A DNA stretch of 64,000 nt from Acanthornis magna (lineage: Eukaryota > Chordata > Aves > Passeriformes > Acanthizidae): positions 10,845,501 through 10,909,500 of the forward strand of contig JAWUZG010000036.1 of assembly GCA_036785705.1 (NCBI GenBank), read 5' to 3'. This document shows, in pieces, positions 50,201 through 61,989 of the stretch; positions within the stretch are counted from its first letter, which is position 1, and every line of letters begins with the position of its first letter. A model generated the notes under the pieces. The model was not told the DNA's origin and made no database searches. It was given only the letters and a program-made list of their open reading frames with translations. The position numbers and the translations under genes were made by a program.

Positions 50201-53107
50201 ACAAGTGCAGAAAGGGAGAGATGAACCTATGGAGGCCTCCTTCAGCACACACACATGGACTAGAAGACCTTCTTTGAGTTGCAAATTAAAGCAGACCAGG
50301 ATAAAAGGCGTATCTGCGAACAGTGCCCTGCATGCAGCTGGCTCCTTCCATTGCTGAAATACAGTCTTGGATCACCAGCAAACTGCTGACTGTGAGCATC
50401 AGCTGATGTCCTCTGCTGAGCACACAGCTGCTTCACTGCAGTGTACCTCAGGCTTGGTGGAAGTGCACGGCTTTCAGTTCATCGGATCACACGATCACCC
50501 CCAGAGCCAAATACTAGGTATGCTTCCAGGATCCCAACAATAAACACCAGACACATGTGAACAGTGTTGGTCACACCACCACAACATACAGATTTACAAC
50601 ACCAAGAAAAAAAGACCCAGCAATCCTGGCTAAGTTTTAGCTTTTTTTAAATATCACAAAATAAAATTTTCAGCCTTTCTAACACTCTCCACACAATTTT
50701 GAACACTTTTGTGATCCTATCACGGGCTGAGACATCAGCTAAGTGTGTTCACATTGCACCAGCCAATGTGTCAATGCCCACACACTGGAAGACTGCTCAG
50801 AAAAATTTCTTTGTGATGAAATACTCAAATCTTTTTTATTCACATCAAACAACTCAAAATTCTTGCAACATCCCATTTCCTGACTGGGATCGAAAATAGC
50901 AATGTTGATACTCAGGCAGAATTTCAACCTCAAGTTTTAAGCTCTGAGCTTATCAAAGAACTGTAGTAACACTTTTGTCAGTTGTCCAGCTTGAATTTCT
51001 TCATGTCTCTGTCAGTTCTGGACACGTTTTTCTCTTCTTTCATACAGTTTAAAAGGAAAGCACTGCCATACAAGGGCAGATAAAAGAAATTGAAGTTACA
51101 GAAGAAACACAGGTTGACTAGAGGACAGATAATCATATTTACAAATACCACTGATAATCAGATTTTAAGAGTTCTGATTAACACATAGTTAGATATCTCT
51201 CATTTATTTGCATATTTCAATGCTACTTTACATCTAATAAGGGCAAGAAACTTAAGTAAGCACACAGACAAGTTAAGTAGATACACAAATGAATATCTGC
51301 ACTATGTTCAGGGGTTCAAGAAGTATGTGATCAAGCATAATTGTATTTTCAGCATGCCTAATGAAGTGTCTATCATGATAAAAGGATAGAAAAAAAGCCC
51401 TTGCCTTGATGAAATGAATCCTGCAAAATGATAATTAGGAACAAAAAGATCTTCTAAGCAACTTTGCAGTTAAGGCAAAAGGACAAGACCAAAAACTTAC
51501 TTTCAATATTACAAAATGAAACCTTAAAAAAAAAAAGAGCAAAACGAGGCTATAATACAGGGAGTATTTCTACTAGTTGTACCTGAAAGTATTTTTCTGA
51601 TGTAGAAAGTAATTCCAGAAACAGCTGAATGGCTCCTTCTTCCTATGCCATTCTCCTCAGACCAGATTTACTCCTTTTGCAATCATGAGTTTAAATTCCA
51701 AGAATTCAAATTTCAATCTGAGCATTTCTATCAAAGGGACTGGGATAATTTAAATTAAACAACATAAAACAGGAGACACGAAGTTTAAGGTACCATTAAT
51801 TTGAACTCAGCCCAAAATTTGACAGCTTAAGTGTGATCTTCTATTGCTGCTCATCCAACGGAGAACACGTACTTTGCAGAGTCCTTTGCAAACTGTGTCA
51901 AGTGACTGACCTTTGGTAGCACAAATGTCAGGATGCAAGCCAGGTTTGTATTGATACTGTGGAGTTAATAGGAAAAGCAATTGAAATAAAAATGTGTATT
52001 TTATTATAAGGCAAGCAGATGCAACACTGAGTACATACAAGGAATAGATCTGTTGAGTAAGGTGACATTTTACATAGTCACTTTTCAAAGTAGAACTACA
52101 TTTTAAGGGCTTTTGCATATGTTTTACCTAGAGACCTCTGTGATGATGTGCCAATATCAACTTCCCTTTCTCTTTAGTTGCCAGTTTTATTTGATTTCTT
52201 TCTTCAGATATGTGCCAACCAGTTTCAACTTGTTTAACAACATTTTTTTAAAATCAGCTGCCTTGCTGGAATGTTGAACTGATGCATGTGTGGGTGTGCT
52301 TATAATGCATGCAAAAAATACATTAAAGCAATATAAAAGGTCTGCTTTAAGCCTATAAAAGTAAAAAAAATTAAGCATGAGGGCCAAATACTGAAGCAGA
52401 CACCTCTTTACATATCATAATACCTTACAAAAACAACCACCTAACTTGCATAGAAAGTGCTGTGGAAGTGGAAGTGCTATGTTCATTTAATACAGCTGTG
52501 GTTTATATGGTTGAACTGCAAAACTAATGGAATAACAAGCCATGTTATTATTTAATGGAAGGAGTTAGATTTGCAAAATGTTTCACCCTCAAATATCATA
52601 ATATGTAATAAAATTATGCAATGTAATATATTTTATGGTTATACATATTGGATTGTGCACTAAAGAGACATTCTTCCCACAAAAATTGTTTAATAAAATG
52701 CTGATGACATGAGGGTAATCAAGCAAAACAATAGAACCAGGATGTCAGATGTGGATATACTGTTAATGAAATCAAAGCTGCATCCTGGTCTGGAAAAGCA
52801 TTAAGATTTCCTTATTAAGTCAGCTTGAGGCACAAAAGCTTGCCTGTTCCAGGCTCAGATCTCCAAGCTGTCATAAGCAGCAATTAGAAATCCCTTAGGA
52901 AATTTCAGTTGTGTTGTCTGACCTTTATAATTGTGACTGAAAAAAACTATAGGATGAGAATAGACACATAAACCTAGTCAGAGAGACAAGCTCTCAACAG
53001 TCCACCTATCCTTGGTGGATCGCACTAACTGTAAATCCTAATACTTATGGTGTACACTACTTTGTACTGTTTTGATAAAATATTAAACAACAAATCACAG
53101 ATTAACA
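47201..53107. other. AT-rich noncoding stretch
   Basis: I see no recognised gene or repeat family. A T-run followed directly by a run of eight G ends at 49070. A 46-bp minus-strand segment near 51915-51960 has splice-like ends but is too short to call. Confidence 0.5.
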
Positions 53108-53228
53108 GAAAGGTTTGGGATGGAAAAGACTTTGAAGATCATCTTGCTCCAGCCCCCCTGCCACAGGCAGTAACACCTTCCACTAGACCACATTGCACAA
53201 AGGTCTTGCTTTTGAAGGCCTTAATACT
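53108..53228 (-). mobile_element. CR1 LINE, short 3' fragment
   Basis: GGTTTGGGATGGAAAAGACT, TTGAAGATCATCTTGCTCCA, GCCACAGGCAG and CACCTTCCACTAGACCA are the reverse complement of the terminal part of CR1. About 120 bp remain, and the octamer tail is not preserved. Confidence 0.85.
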
Positions 53229-55233
53229 TAACTGGATTCATTTTTGACAACTGATAAAATGTCAGATTCTTCTTGTTCATACTGGGAGAGAGAGACTAGA
53301 GTTAATGGAAGGTTTTGGGGAAAACTTTTAAGATTTTGCAGCTCTAACAGTTACTTTAGGATACTTGGATGATCAGCATCACTTTGATAAAGAGCAGCTA
53401 TTTGTGCAAGTCCTATCTTGTGTTTAGGTGTGACTTCTAGTCTGCTAGCAGAGTAACAAGCTTGTTTGTTAAAGGAAGTGGAAATACACTGACAGGTTCT
53501 TTCTTCCTCATCTAAAAAGAATGGCTCAGAAGAAACTTCTCTTCCAGGTCTCTGTCTTGCTACATCTCTGTCATCCGAATATTTTCACTATCTCTGACGC
53601 ATGGTCAGATGCTTTTGATCTTCTCTAACACCTCTGATTTCTAAATTTTTCTCCAAAACTTCATCTATACCAGCTGTCTCAAAGAATCTTTTGTTTGTTT
53701 GCTTGTTTTGGTTTTTTTGTTCCATTAAGCATATTGTTGTAGTTTTCACAAGAAAAGGGAACAAAAAAAGCCACACACATCACCTGCCTAGTCTTGACTT
53801 TTGGACAATCACCACTGACTTCACCTGCCTGAACTGCTTAATGATTTTCCAAGGGTTGCAAGGGCAGTAGGGTCCTGGGTTTTTAATCACTGCTTGAATT
53901 TTTCCTTTATGTGAGGGGAATTAATTTGCTTAAATTAAATCTTTTTGGTAAGTAGGAGGTATCTTGCATCAAAGACATTTTAAAAGTCCTCCCAACTCAG
54001 AAATTCTGCTTGCCACTACCTGCCCCACTACAAGTGAATTTGTGAGGAATATATGATGCTTAAGCTTGTCTAAACCTGATTGAAGACACATGGACAAAAG
54101 AAAATGGTAGTCGGTGGAATTTTTTTTTTAACTTTTCTCTTGTTGGCATTGTTTGCCTTTTGCTGTCATTCACTCAACAGTGGATCCAAAAAGTAGTAAC
54201 TTGAGATTTTACTCATGCACTACTTCAGCAGAAGTTCCTGCCACATGGAGTTCATAGGAAGGTCTCAGGGGATGTAAACCAACTAAGAGTTGGCCCAGAT
54301 TGGCCCTTTGTGTTTACATACATTCCTTCTTGTAAAAAATAGAAAGTTCCCTCAACAGTCCTCAGTGATTGCAGACGCTGACCTAGCAACTTGGAAAGAT
54401 AATTTGCTAACAAATGAAGTGTTAGTCATAAAAAGTTGTCTGTGCTCATCTGTTAGAGTTGTAAGGCTCTATGGACTGTTATTTTTAAACACCTGAATAC
54501 TCAAAAAGTCATTGCATAGCTTAAAAATAAGAGGAATTCCTGCAATATTATACACCTATTCAGATTGCATGTATCCTTGGACATTTTGTTTTTAGCATTG
54601 CAGGGGTGATCTTTTACTGATCTGTTTATACACCTTGGGTAAATTTCAGCTATGTTGGATGACTATGGATGCATAACCCCCTGCTTTGACATGGCAGATT
54701 TTGTACCACCTGCAAGAACAGCCAACCCATCAGGCACCAGCCCACCAACACACTCCACAAAGAGGGATTTGCACATGTCCATTAACCACGGAACGAAAAC
54801 CAGACCTGCGAGTTCAGCTTCATACTCCCATGGTAGCTAAATCTCACCCTGACTTTTGCTCAATATTCGAAATTTTCATATCAATTTGAATACTTGAATC
54901 TCACTATCTTGAGCAGAATGCTTCCTGCATCCTTCCAGAATGCAAGGGCACATACCTATCTGATGTACAACTATTCAAAGAAAGAACTTTTCACCACAGT
55001 TATAATTAAATTAAATTTAAACCACGCTCTTATAGTAAATACAGCAGATTAACACTAAAATTATTTAATTGAGTAAGATGTACTGACACAGGTATTAGAG
55101 GATACCACTGTCATTTTATAAACAATCTTCTTTTATGTTACTTCATTCCAATTTGATAAAAAAGACTCCATTCCAATTAAAGGCCTATTCCTCTCATAAT
55201 TATGCTTCTTTGACAAGCAATGTAATCACTTAC
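53229..55233. other. AT-rich noncoding stretch
   Basis: I see no recognised repeat. A plus-strand frame at 54652-54840 is open and Pro/Thr/Ser-rich, with an acceptor-like TTTCAG before it. No donor or family was recognised, so it is not called. Confidence 0.45.
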
Positions 55234-55378
55234 CTGTGCTAAAAGTAAATAAAGCTGTGCGCAACCCCTGTGCTGTGGAAATAAAACATCACCTGCAGCT
55301 TCTAAGGCATTTCTCTCAATATCTGTATCTATTCCTTGTACAAACCAATACTTAGATGTGACTGTTTTACCAGCATTT
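55234..55378 (-). CDS. possible internal coding exon, product unknown
   Basis: On the minus strand the acceptor GTTGTGTCCTTTACAG precedes base 55378 and an ideal donor CAG|GTAAGTG follows base 55234. The 145 bp are open for 48 codons, starting NAGKTVTSKYWFVQGIDTD, passing DVLFPQHRGCAQ and ending LYLLLAQ. Codons follow the purine-first pattern usual in coding DNA. It starts with one base of a split codon and ends on a codon boundary. The phase matches the two bases left by the possible exon at 59543-59764. This has the best paired splice sites in the window. I do not recognise the protein. Confidence 0.45.
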
Positions 55379-55572
55379 CTGTAAAGGACACAACTATAAT
55401 GAAGAAAGCATAACCCAGATGTAAGAATTTAAAAGCAAATTTGATATAACAGGGTGGAAGGTTTAGTAGATATTTCACTCTTGTTAATGCCAGAGTTAAA
55501 TTTATGTCAGAGCTATCAAAGATATCAATATGTGAAGATGTCAATCAAAATAAACTTTTCTTTTTATGGTTT

Positions 55573-55616
55573 AGTACAATGAATTGGAATGAATAGTACA
55601 ATGAATTTGAATGAAT
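55573..55616. repeat. 22-bp tandem duplication
   Basis: AGTACAATGAATTGGAATGA and two more bases (AT) are repeated directly at 55595-55616 with a single G-to-T change. Confidence 0.92.
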
Positions 55617-57234
55617 GAAATTACATTGAAATGGTCAGTTTAGGTTTTGTAACAACAGATTTCTTAAATTTACATATTTTTTTCCAATAGTGTGAAATAC
55701 CTGTCAATCTCTGCTTAATACTATGTCACATAAAAATTTACCTATTTTAATGATAAAATGAAAAAGGAGGGAAATAAAATTCTCAATTATTTCATGTCAT
55801 GCAGACCACTTACTTTTTTTAATTTATATGTCCACCTTAAAAATATTTAGCCTATGTTCTAAGTTAAAGGAGCAAAGCTAGATGTATTAAGACCTTTTCA
55901 TTTAGTTCTTTGTAACTCAGAAATTAGTTCAGACATCAGCAGCTTGCCTTTTGTTAATGAACATACAACTCTTCCCAATTTCTTTTATGGACATCTTATT
56001 TTTATTCTTGAGAAACAAAAATCACTTTCAGTTCCAGGAGAAGATATTAGGCATTCAGAGGGTAGGTCAAGTGTCTAAAGCAATTTAGTTATTTTTAGAA
56101 ACTCTAATCACCATTATTCAAACTTCTTTTTTTATCCAAGTGGCAAATACACTGAACAATTGTCTGGATTCTTCAGGGTTACACACACACAAAAAAAAAA
56201 AAAAGAACTACGTGATGTATTTGCTAAAAAAAGGAAATATTTGGGAGAGGTGGGCGGGAAGAACCTACAGAGAGAACAGGAGTGAACAACAGACGGTAGA
56301 TAAAGGAGGAAATAATCCATAAAACCTATCTGCATAAACAAAACAAGACATATTTTCTCCTGCAGAAGTTCATAGCACATTTCTTACTAGACAAAACATT
56401 GATGTTTTAGCTGTGGTGGAAAATTAACAAAACTAAACCAGACAGAACAAGCCTGACATCAAGGTGCTAAGTGCAACCTGGATTCTGAGTCTGTCCTGCA
56501 AGCAGCATATGTTAAAAAGAAAAAAGACTACTTTATGCTGCACAACAGTATCTAAAAAACACATCATCAATGTTATAGTCAAACAAAATTTATCAGAAAG
56601 CTTTTACCCATCTCCTTATCATTCATGGCAAGAAGTCACAAATGAAAGAAGCAGAAAATAAGATGGTGTGCCTGCGGACACCAGAACATGATCAACCCTT
56701 TGCTGTACTGCAGACTTGAGTAATAAGGAAGAAATTTTTCCTAAACTCTCATCACAAATACTAGTAGTAACCACTCTATACTGCTTCCACGTAAAAAGTC
56801 AAAATAAATGACAGAACACCTACTATTTGATGATTTACCAAATAGAAGTTTCAGGCCATTACTAAGTCTAAAAGTCCTACTCCTATTTTTCACTGATAGT
56901 TTAGCAAAGCGTAAAGCTTTATTTATAATAAAAGAAATGTTCTTTGATTTTCAAAGACAGACAATTTATTTTTGGGAAGGCTAAAAACCTAACTCAGAAT
57001 TATCATTCCTTTATGTTTTAAGTGGCAGATTAAAATAGCATCCACATAAGGATGCAAGTGCTTCCTTTTTAAGGCGAGTCCATGGCCTGAGGCAAAGATG
57101 AGTGAGGAAATACAGGTCAAGAGGAGGTGGGCAGGAGAGGGAGTGCATTGCAACTGACTTGGCTGCCACCACAGAGACCCCTGGGAGCTCCACACTTGCC
57201 CCTAGGGAAGGCAGGGGCATATGGGGAATATTAC
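55617..57234. other. AT-rich noncoding stretch
   Basis: I see no recognised gene. An AC/A-rich run lies near 56184-56203. The GC rises from about 57100, where upstream parts of the endogenous retrovirus described below may lie, but I could not recognise them. Confidence 0.4.
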
Positions 57235-57380
57235 TCCTGTCATGGTGGAAGACCAGGATGTCTGTGATAAAGCTGTTACAAAAACAAGACAATACTGGCA
57301 AGTAACAATTACATAGGAGTGGCACAGCTCCCCTAGCTTCCCTAGGACCAGTGACGGGGATTCATTGAATTGAAAGCAGA
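57235..57380 (+). pseudogene. possible upstream piece of retroviral integrase
   Basis: A stretch around 57285-57330 can be read as a degraded form of the W-Q-V-x-Y-I-G…L-P word that precedes the catalytic core in class III and related retroviral integrases. Frame changes and a stop are present. It lies just before the CR1 insertion and in the same orientation as the clearer integrase piece after it. The match is weak and depends on that context. Confidence 0.3.
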
Positions 57381-57479
57381 AGGTGAGCATAGTTCAAAGG
57401 AGAAATGTGTCTCTCCTCTGTCCAGCTTCCAGCGAAAGCTTGGAGGTAGGTATGGCCTGCTCTGCTCAAAGCTTCTGCA

Positions 57480-58009
57480 ACCTCACCTCAAGTCCTCTGT
57501 GCAGTTTTGGGCATCGCAATATAATGAAAGGCATTAAGCTATTAGACAGTGTCAAAAGGAGGGAAACAAAGACAGTGAAGGGCCTTTAAGGGAAGCTGTA
57601 TGAGGAGGGACTGAGGTCCCTTGGTCTGTTCAGCCTGGAGAGGAGGAGATTGAGGGGAGACCTCACTGCAGTCTGCAGCTTCCTCCTAAGGGGAAGAGGA
57701 GGGGCAGACATTCTCCCTGATCTCTCTGATGACCAGAGGGACTCGAGGGGAGGGCATGAAGCTGAGTCAGGGGAGGTTTAGGTTGGATATCAGGAAAAGA
57801 TTCTTCACCCAGAGGGTGGCTGGGCACTGGAACAGCTCCCCAGTGCTCACAGCACCAGCCTGACAGAGTTCAAGAGGCATTTGGACAATGCTCTCAGGCA
57901 CATGGTGTGACTCTTGGGGATGGTCCTGTGCAGGGCCAAGAGATGGACTAGATAATGCTGATGGGTCCCTTCTAACTCAGCTTATTCTGTAATTCTATGA
58001 TTCTATGGA
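57480..58009 (+). mobile_element. CR1 LINE, 3' part with octamer tail
   Basis: Landmarks in order are GTGCAGTTTTGGGCATC, GTCCCTTGGTCTGTTCAGCC, TGGAGAGGAGGAGATTGAGG, GGTTTAGGTTGGATATCAGG, CACCCAGAGGGTGGCTGGGC and GCAGGGCCAAGAGATGGAC. The tail is ATTCTGTAATTCTATGATTC followed by TATGGA. The ATTCTATG octamers are the diagnostic avian CR1 terminus. The element is on the plus strand, 5'-truncated somewhere near 57440-57480, and lies inside the endogenous retrovirus remnant. Confidence 0.95.
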
Positions 58010-58420
58010 TAACTGGGCCAACAAGGATGGAAACATCAAACATTTGCTAGTCATGCTGGATGCAGACAGTCATGCCCAAGATACCATCTAACACATCCTG
58101 AAATGAATTACAGAAAAACTAAAATACCTTCTTGAAATAAAAAGACCCAAAGAACAGTTGATATGGTCACTCACATCAGACAACGGTCCACACTTTCAAG
58201 CCACATTGTACAAAGAAACTGGAAACAGCATCCATGCAGAGTCTATGTAAAACAGGGCCAGATCTCCTGGCTTGCTCACCTGTATGAGAACTAAATCTGT
58301 CATTTCACAACTCCCCATCAAAACAAACCAGCCTGGACCAAGACAAAGTCATGCAAGGCTGAGTTTAAAAAGAACAACTTGGAAAAGAAACAAATTAAAC
58401 CCATATGTTACATATGAATC
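58010..58420 (+). pseudogene. endogenous retrovirus integrase remnant (ERV-L-like)
   Basis: Starting where the CR1 tail ends, one plus frame carries DSHAQDTI, two stops (TAA 58089-58091, TGA 58104-58106) and then TSDNGPHFQA. That last word is the retroviral integrase core motif holding the second catalytic Asp (codon 58179-58181). The frame ends at TAA 58248-58250. After a frame change, HFTTPHQNK at about 58301 corresponds to the F-H-x-P-Y-x-P region that precedes the catalytic Glu of the family, but the Glu-containing word itself is eroded. The arrangement fits ERV-L-type integrases best. The gene is broken and cannot encode an enzyme. No LTR was recognised. Confidence 0.7.
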
Positions 58421-59542
58421 AAGTGTTTCCATAAGCAGCTGAAAGAATAAAACTTGGTTTTCTGTGTCCTGCACTGATTCTTTGTTATTGAGGTGAATTT
58501 GTTTTTCAGAAGAGTGCTCAGAGTTGTTGAAGCTGGACAAGAGACAAAAGTTATTGCTAGTAGGGCACATGGGCAGGTTCACACATGCAGAAAACACCAT
58601 CACATGAGCTTTGTTTCCTTGGGAAACATTCAAAAACAATTCCTCAAATGGTATTTATTTTAAAGCAAAACCTCACTTGTGACATGACAATAATAAAGAA
58701 TCACATATTTTGATATGAGAGTTCACACCACATTCCTGGGACAAAAATCTAAAATCCTGTTCCAGGGAGTAGAAAATTTGAAGGAAAAAACCCATCTTGA
58801 TGTGATTTTCTAAGGCATTAAGTCATTTCTAAGGTTAAATTAATTTCTAATTCAGAATTAAATACTGATAATAGAGGGAGCACTGAAATTCATAGCTGGT
58901 TTGGTACCCCAGAACCCAACTCTCTAAAATTAATTCATCTGAAACTCATACTGTCCTCCCAGTACTATATTAAAAAGGATTATACAGAAAAAAAGGTGTT
59001 CAAACAATAAGTGGTTCTTCCATGACCCCAGCTGTTCAACTGATTGCCATGAGCTCCTGTGCAGAACCTGAGAACTTCACTATCATACCTCCTATATTAA
59101 ATCTTCAGCCATATTTGAGTTCAGAGAAAAAAAGCAAAATTGTTTCTATCACTCAATAGATTTTACTCTATAAGGATCATGTCTTATTTAGTGTACAACA
59201 GTAGGAAAATAAAAAAACTTATAACGGTATTGTCAGAAGCTAGAAATTCTAAATTTTTTTACTTAGTTGCAACATTTTGAAATTTTTACAGCAGTTATTT
59301 CCAAAACTGAGATTGTGGGAGTCCTGGATTTAAAAAAAAATCATTCCCTACTGGCTGGAAAAAGTTGCTAGATTTAGTCTTTTTGGTTTTTGAAGTACGA
59401 CATTTCAGCTGTTATTTGAATATTTTTGTATCGTCTTCAGTATTACTTTACTGCAGAGAACAGTCTTTTCAACATAAAATTAAGCAAAGTATTGGGGTTT
59501 TTAGAGCTGTACCATTAAAACCAACAAGTTCACACAACATAC
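58421..59542. other. AT-rich noncoding stretch, possibly retroviral flank
   Basis: No LTR boundary or further retroviral motif was recognised. A minus-strand frame at 58349-58639 is open and has an acceptor-like TCTTGTCCAG within it, but no clear product. Confidence 0.35.
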
Positions 59543-59764
59543 TTCAGTTTCAACAAAAGATTTCTTTCTTTTGTAAACAAATAACTTTTTGACATAATGA
59601 TTTGGTGGACCTTTTCAAGTTTTTTCAAATCCAAATCCACTGAAGTTTCCTGCCCAGCATATATCTTCAAGGTGAATGAAGAACTAGTATGTGCAGTAGG
59701 TGCAATGATCAAACCGAAATGACATCTGCCACTGGCATGTTTACAGTTACTATTAATCCAGAAG
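59543..59764 (-). CDS. possible internal coding exon, product unknown
   Basis: A minus-strand acceptor GTGTGTTTGCAG precedes base 59764 and a donor AA|GTATGT follows base 59543. The 222 bp give 73 open codons, with FWINSNCKHASGRCHFG at the start, SFTLKIYAGQETSVDLDL in the middle (beta-strand-like) and a helical end with TKERNLLLKL. One base at the start and two at the end give a phase that fits the possible exon at 55234-55378. The acceptor tract is mediocre, and the frame is open a little upstream too. No family was recognised. Confidence 0.32.
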
Positions 59765-61877
59765 CTGCAAACACACCATTCTTGGAGCACACACTGACAT
59801 GGCTAGAGAAGGTTTCCCAGTTGCTCAATTAAACTATTAAAAAGTCTATTTAATAAAACAGTTGAGAGAATTGTTTTACAGTACTTACAAAAGTATTATC
59901 TTAAGACTGATAAAATGTAGACTGCTGTAGGTTTTAATATTTAATAATACAAAATATATTTAATATTGTTTAAGCCTTAATCTATTTCTTTCTAGGTCAT
60001 AGGAACCAAAAGAAGTTTCTGCTAGAAACTGAGATTTTTATTTAATCCTCAAAATCAGTCAGATGCTATTGTCAAAGATAATAGCCATTAACCAAGAGGA
60101 TGTGGCTATGCAAACATATGCAGGCTCAAGAACCCTACAGTAGCAACAAAAACCCCTCCAAAATACAGAATCAAAGATAAGGAACTATCCAGTAGTTACA
60201 ATCTGAAGACTTTGTGGGTGTAGGTAGAGAATAAAGACCTGTACTGATCCTTAGACAGCATCGTCATTCTCCTAACAGGAGGGGAGGCAATCACTCATTA
60301 ACAAGAGTAACACCAAAAATTTTTTCCTGCTCCTCACAGCGAGTGCCATAACACCAGCAATTTCTTTAAGAATGTTGTTTGCAGAACAGAGGATGACACA
60401 GTGAAAATATGAGAATCCAGGTTCTTTTCAAGATGTCATAAGAAACATACCACCTCAAGTGTTTAGTATCTTGATCAATGCTCACCCAGCATTATTGTTC
60501 TTCTCACTGGAAACGAGATTCAATTATATGTTAAGAAAAGTTTATGGGGTGGTTTTCTAAAGCAAGCAGCTTGCAGCTTGAGACAAAGCTCAGAAATGCA
60601 TACTCAAGACAAAAAGACTTAATAAAGGTCAAAGGTTCAGATAAATTCTGCATTTTGGCATAAGCATTAGGTGTATTAAAAAGTATTCAAAGGGACTTCA
60701 GTCACTTTTATGCTCAAGTAAGATCAATTTATAGTATTAAACACATCTGTTCTAGTATCTTTAGTAACTATGTTTACATAACAAGCATTCTCTGTCACAG
60801 AATATTATAAAACTAGTATTACTTATTCAAGGATCTGAATTCCCTAGAAAATTATGTGGGGCCAAACAGTATTATACAGTTTTTCATAAGTGTTTATGGC
60901 AGAACTTCAACTACTTTCCTGTTAATGAAGTGTCCAGAGCGGGGTTTTTTTCCATGTTTATCTTAAAAACATTAATTTTCAGAAATTAGAAACATGTGAC
61001 AATAATGACTTCTGCATACTGCCAGAAGCTAAATGTAGTCTTTATAATGAGAAAGATTAATATTAACTTATGTCCCAGTAAATCAGTTAGATTCACAAAA
61101 CAAGAATGTTTTCACCATCAGAGCTGAAAATGCTGAAGACTCTAGCAAATAGCCTCTCACAGCTCAAATAGCCAGAGAATACCTATTCTGCAAAACAGTC
61201 AACACAGTATTTTGAGTTCAAAGTCTTATCAAATAGCAAGCGCTCACTTTCTTACAAGCAGTAAGATGTCCATACTCTGACCTCTTCCTCAGGAATAGCA
61301 CAAAATAAAATTTTATTAGACATCCTAAATTCATGGAGTACTCACTAGCATAATTTGGGGGTCCAGGCTGACAAGTAGGTTTTAATATTCACTGTACACA
61401 AAACTCATTCTACATCTCAGTTTAGAAACACAGTATCCACTATATCAGATCTACACATAATTCTACACACATGCAAAGAGTATCATGAAGATATCTGCAC
61501 GTAATGTTTTTTTAGCAGAAGCAGTAATGTTCACTGTGTTCAGGATCACTGATCATGCTTATCTCAGGCTCCCTAGCAATGCAAAAAAGCTCTCTTTGAA
61601 ACACCTTTTCTTTCGAAAAATTACCTTTTCTTTCATATCACCAACTCAAACTACATGCACACACACAGTTCAATGTGCAGCACGTTTAAATTACAGCATA
61701 TAGGGCATCTCAGAGAACATGGGTAGTACAGAGAGTCACCTAGACAGTGCTTAAACTCATTCCCAAGTTTTGCTGATAGATGCCACAAAAGGTGTTACGT
61801 GTAGAGAAGGAGGCAAGGGGAAGGATACATCACAGTTCGTCAGACCTTTTTCCACAGAAGTTGTGAATTTTTGTTTC
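59765..61877. other. AT-rich noncoding stretch
   Basis: I see no recognised gene or repeat family. Confidence 0.55.
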
Positions 61878-61940
61878 GTGTCTTTTTCATTTGTTTTCGT
61901 GTTTGATTTGTTTTCATGTTTTTGTGTCTTTTTCATTTGT
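61878..61940. repeat. imperfect 46-bp-spaced direct repeat, T-rich
   Basis: GTGTCTTTTTCATTTGT occurs at 61878-61894 and again, perfectly, at 61924-61940. The intervening sequence is built from related TTTGTTTTC and GTGTTTG words. Confidence 0.88.
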
Positions 61941-61989
61941 CTGGGAGGCAAGTCTACAGGTGCCAACTCCTTAAACATCTCTGAAATAC

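Noticed and set aside
54652..54840. Plus-strand Pro/Thr/Ser-rich frame starting MLDDYGC, with a near-match to a reverse-transcriptase YVDD box
   Set aside because: The YVDD-like word needs a frame change, and the residues around it do not resemble reverse transcriptase. No donor or family was found.
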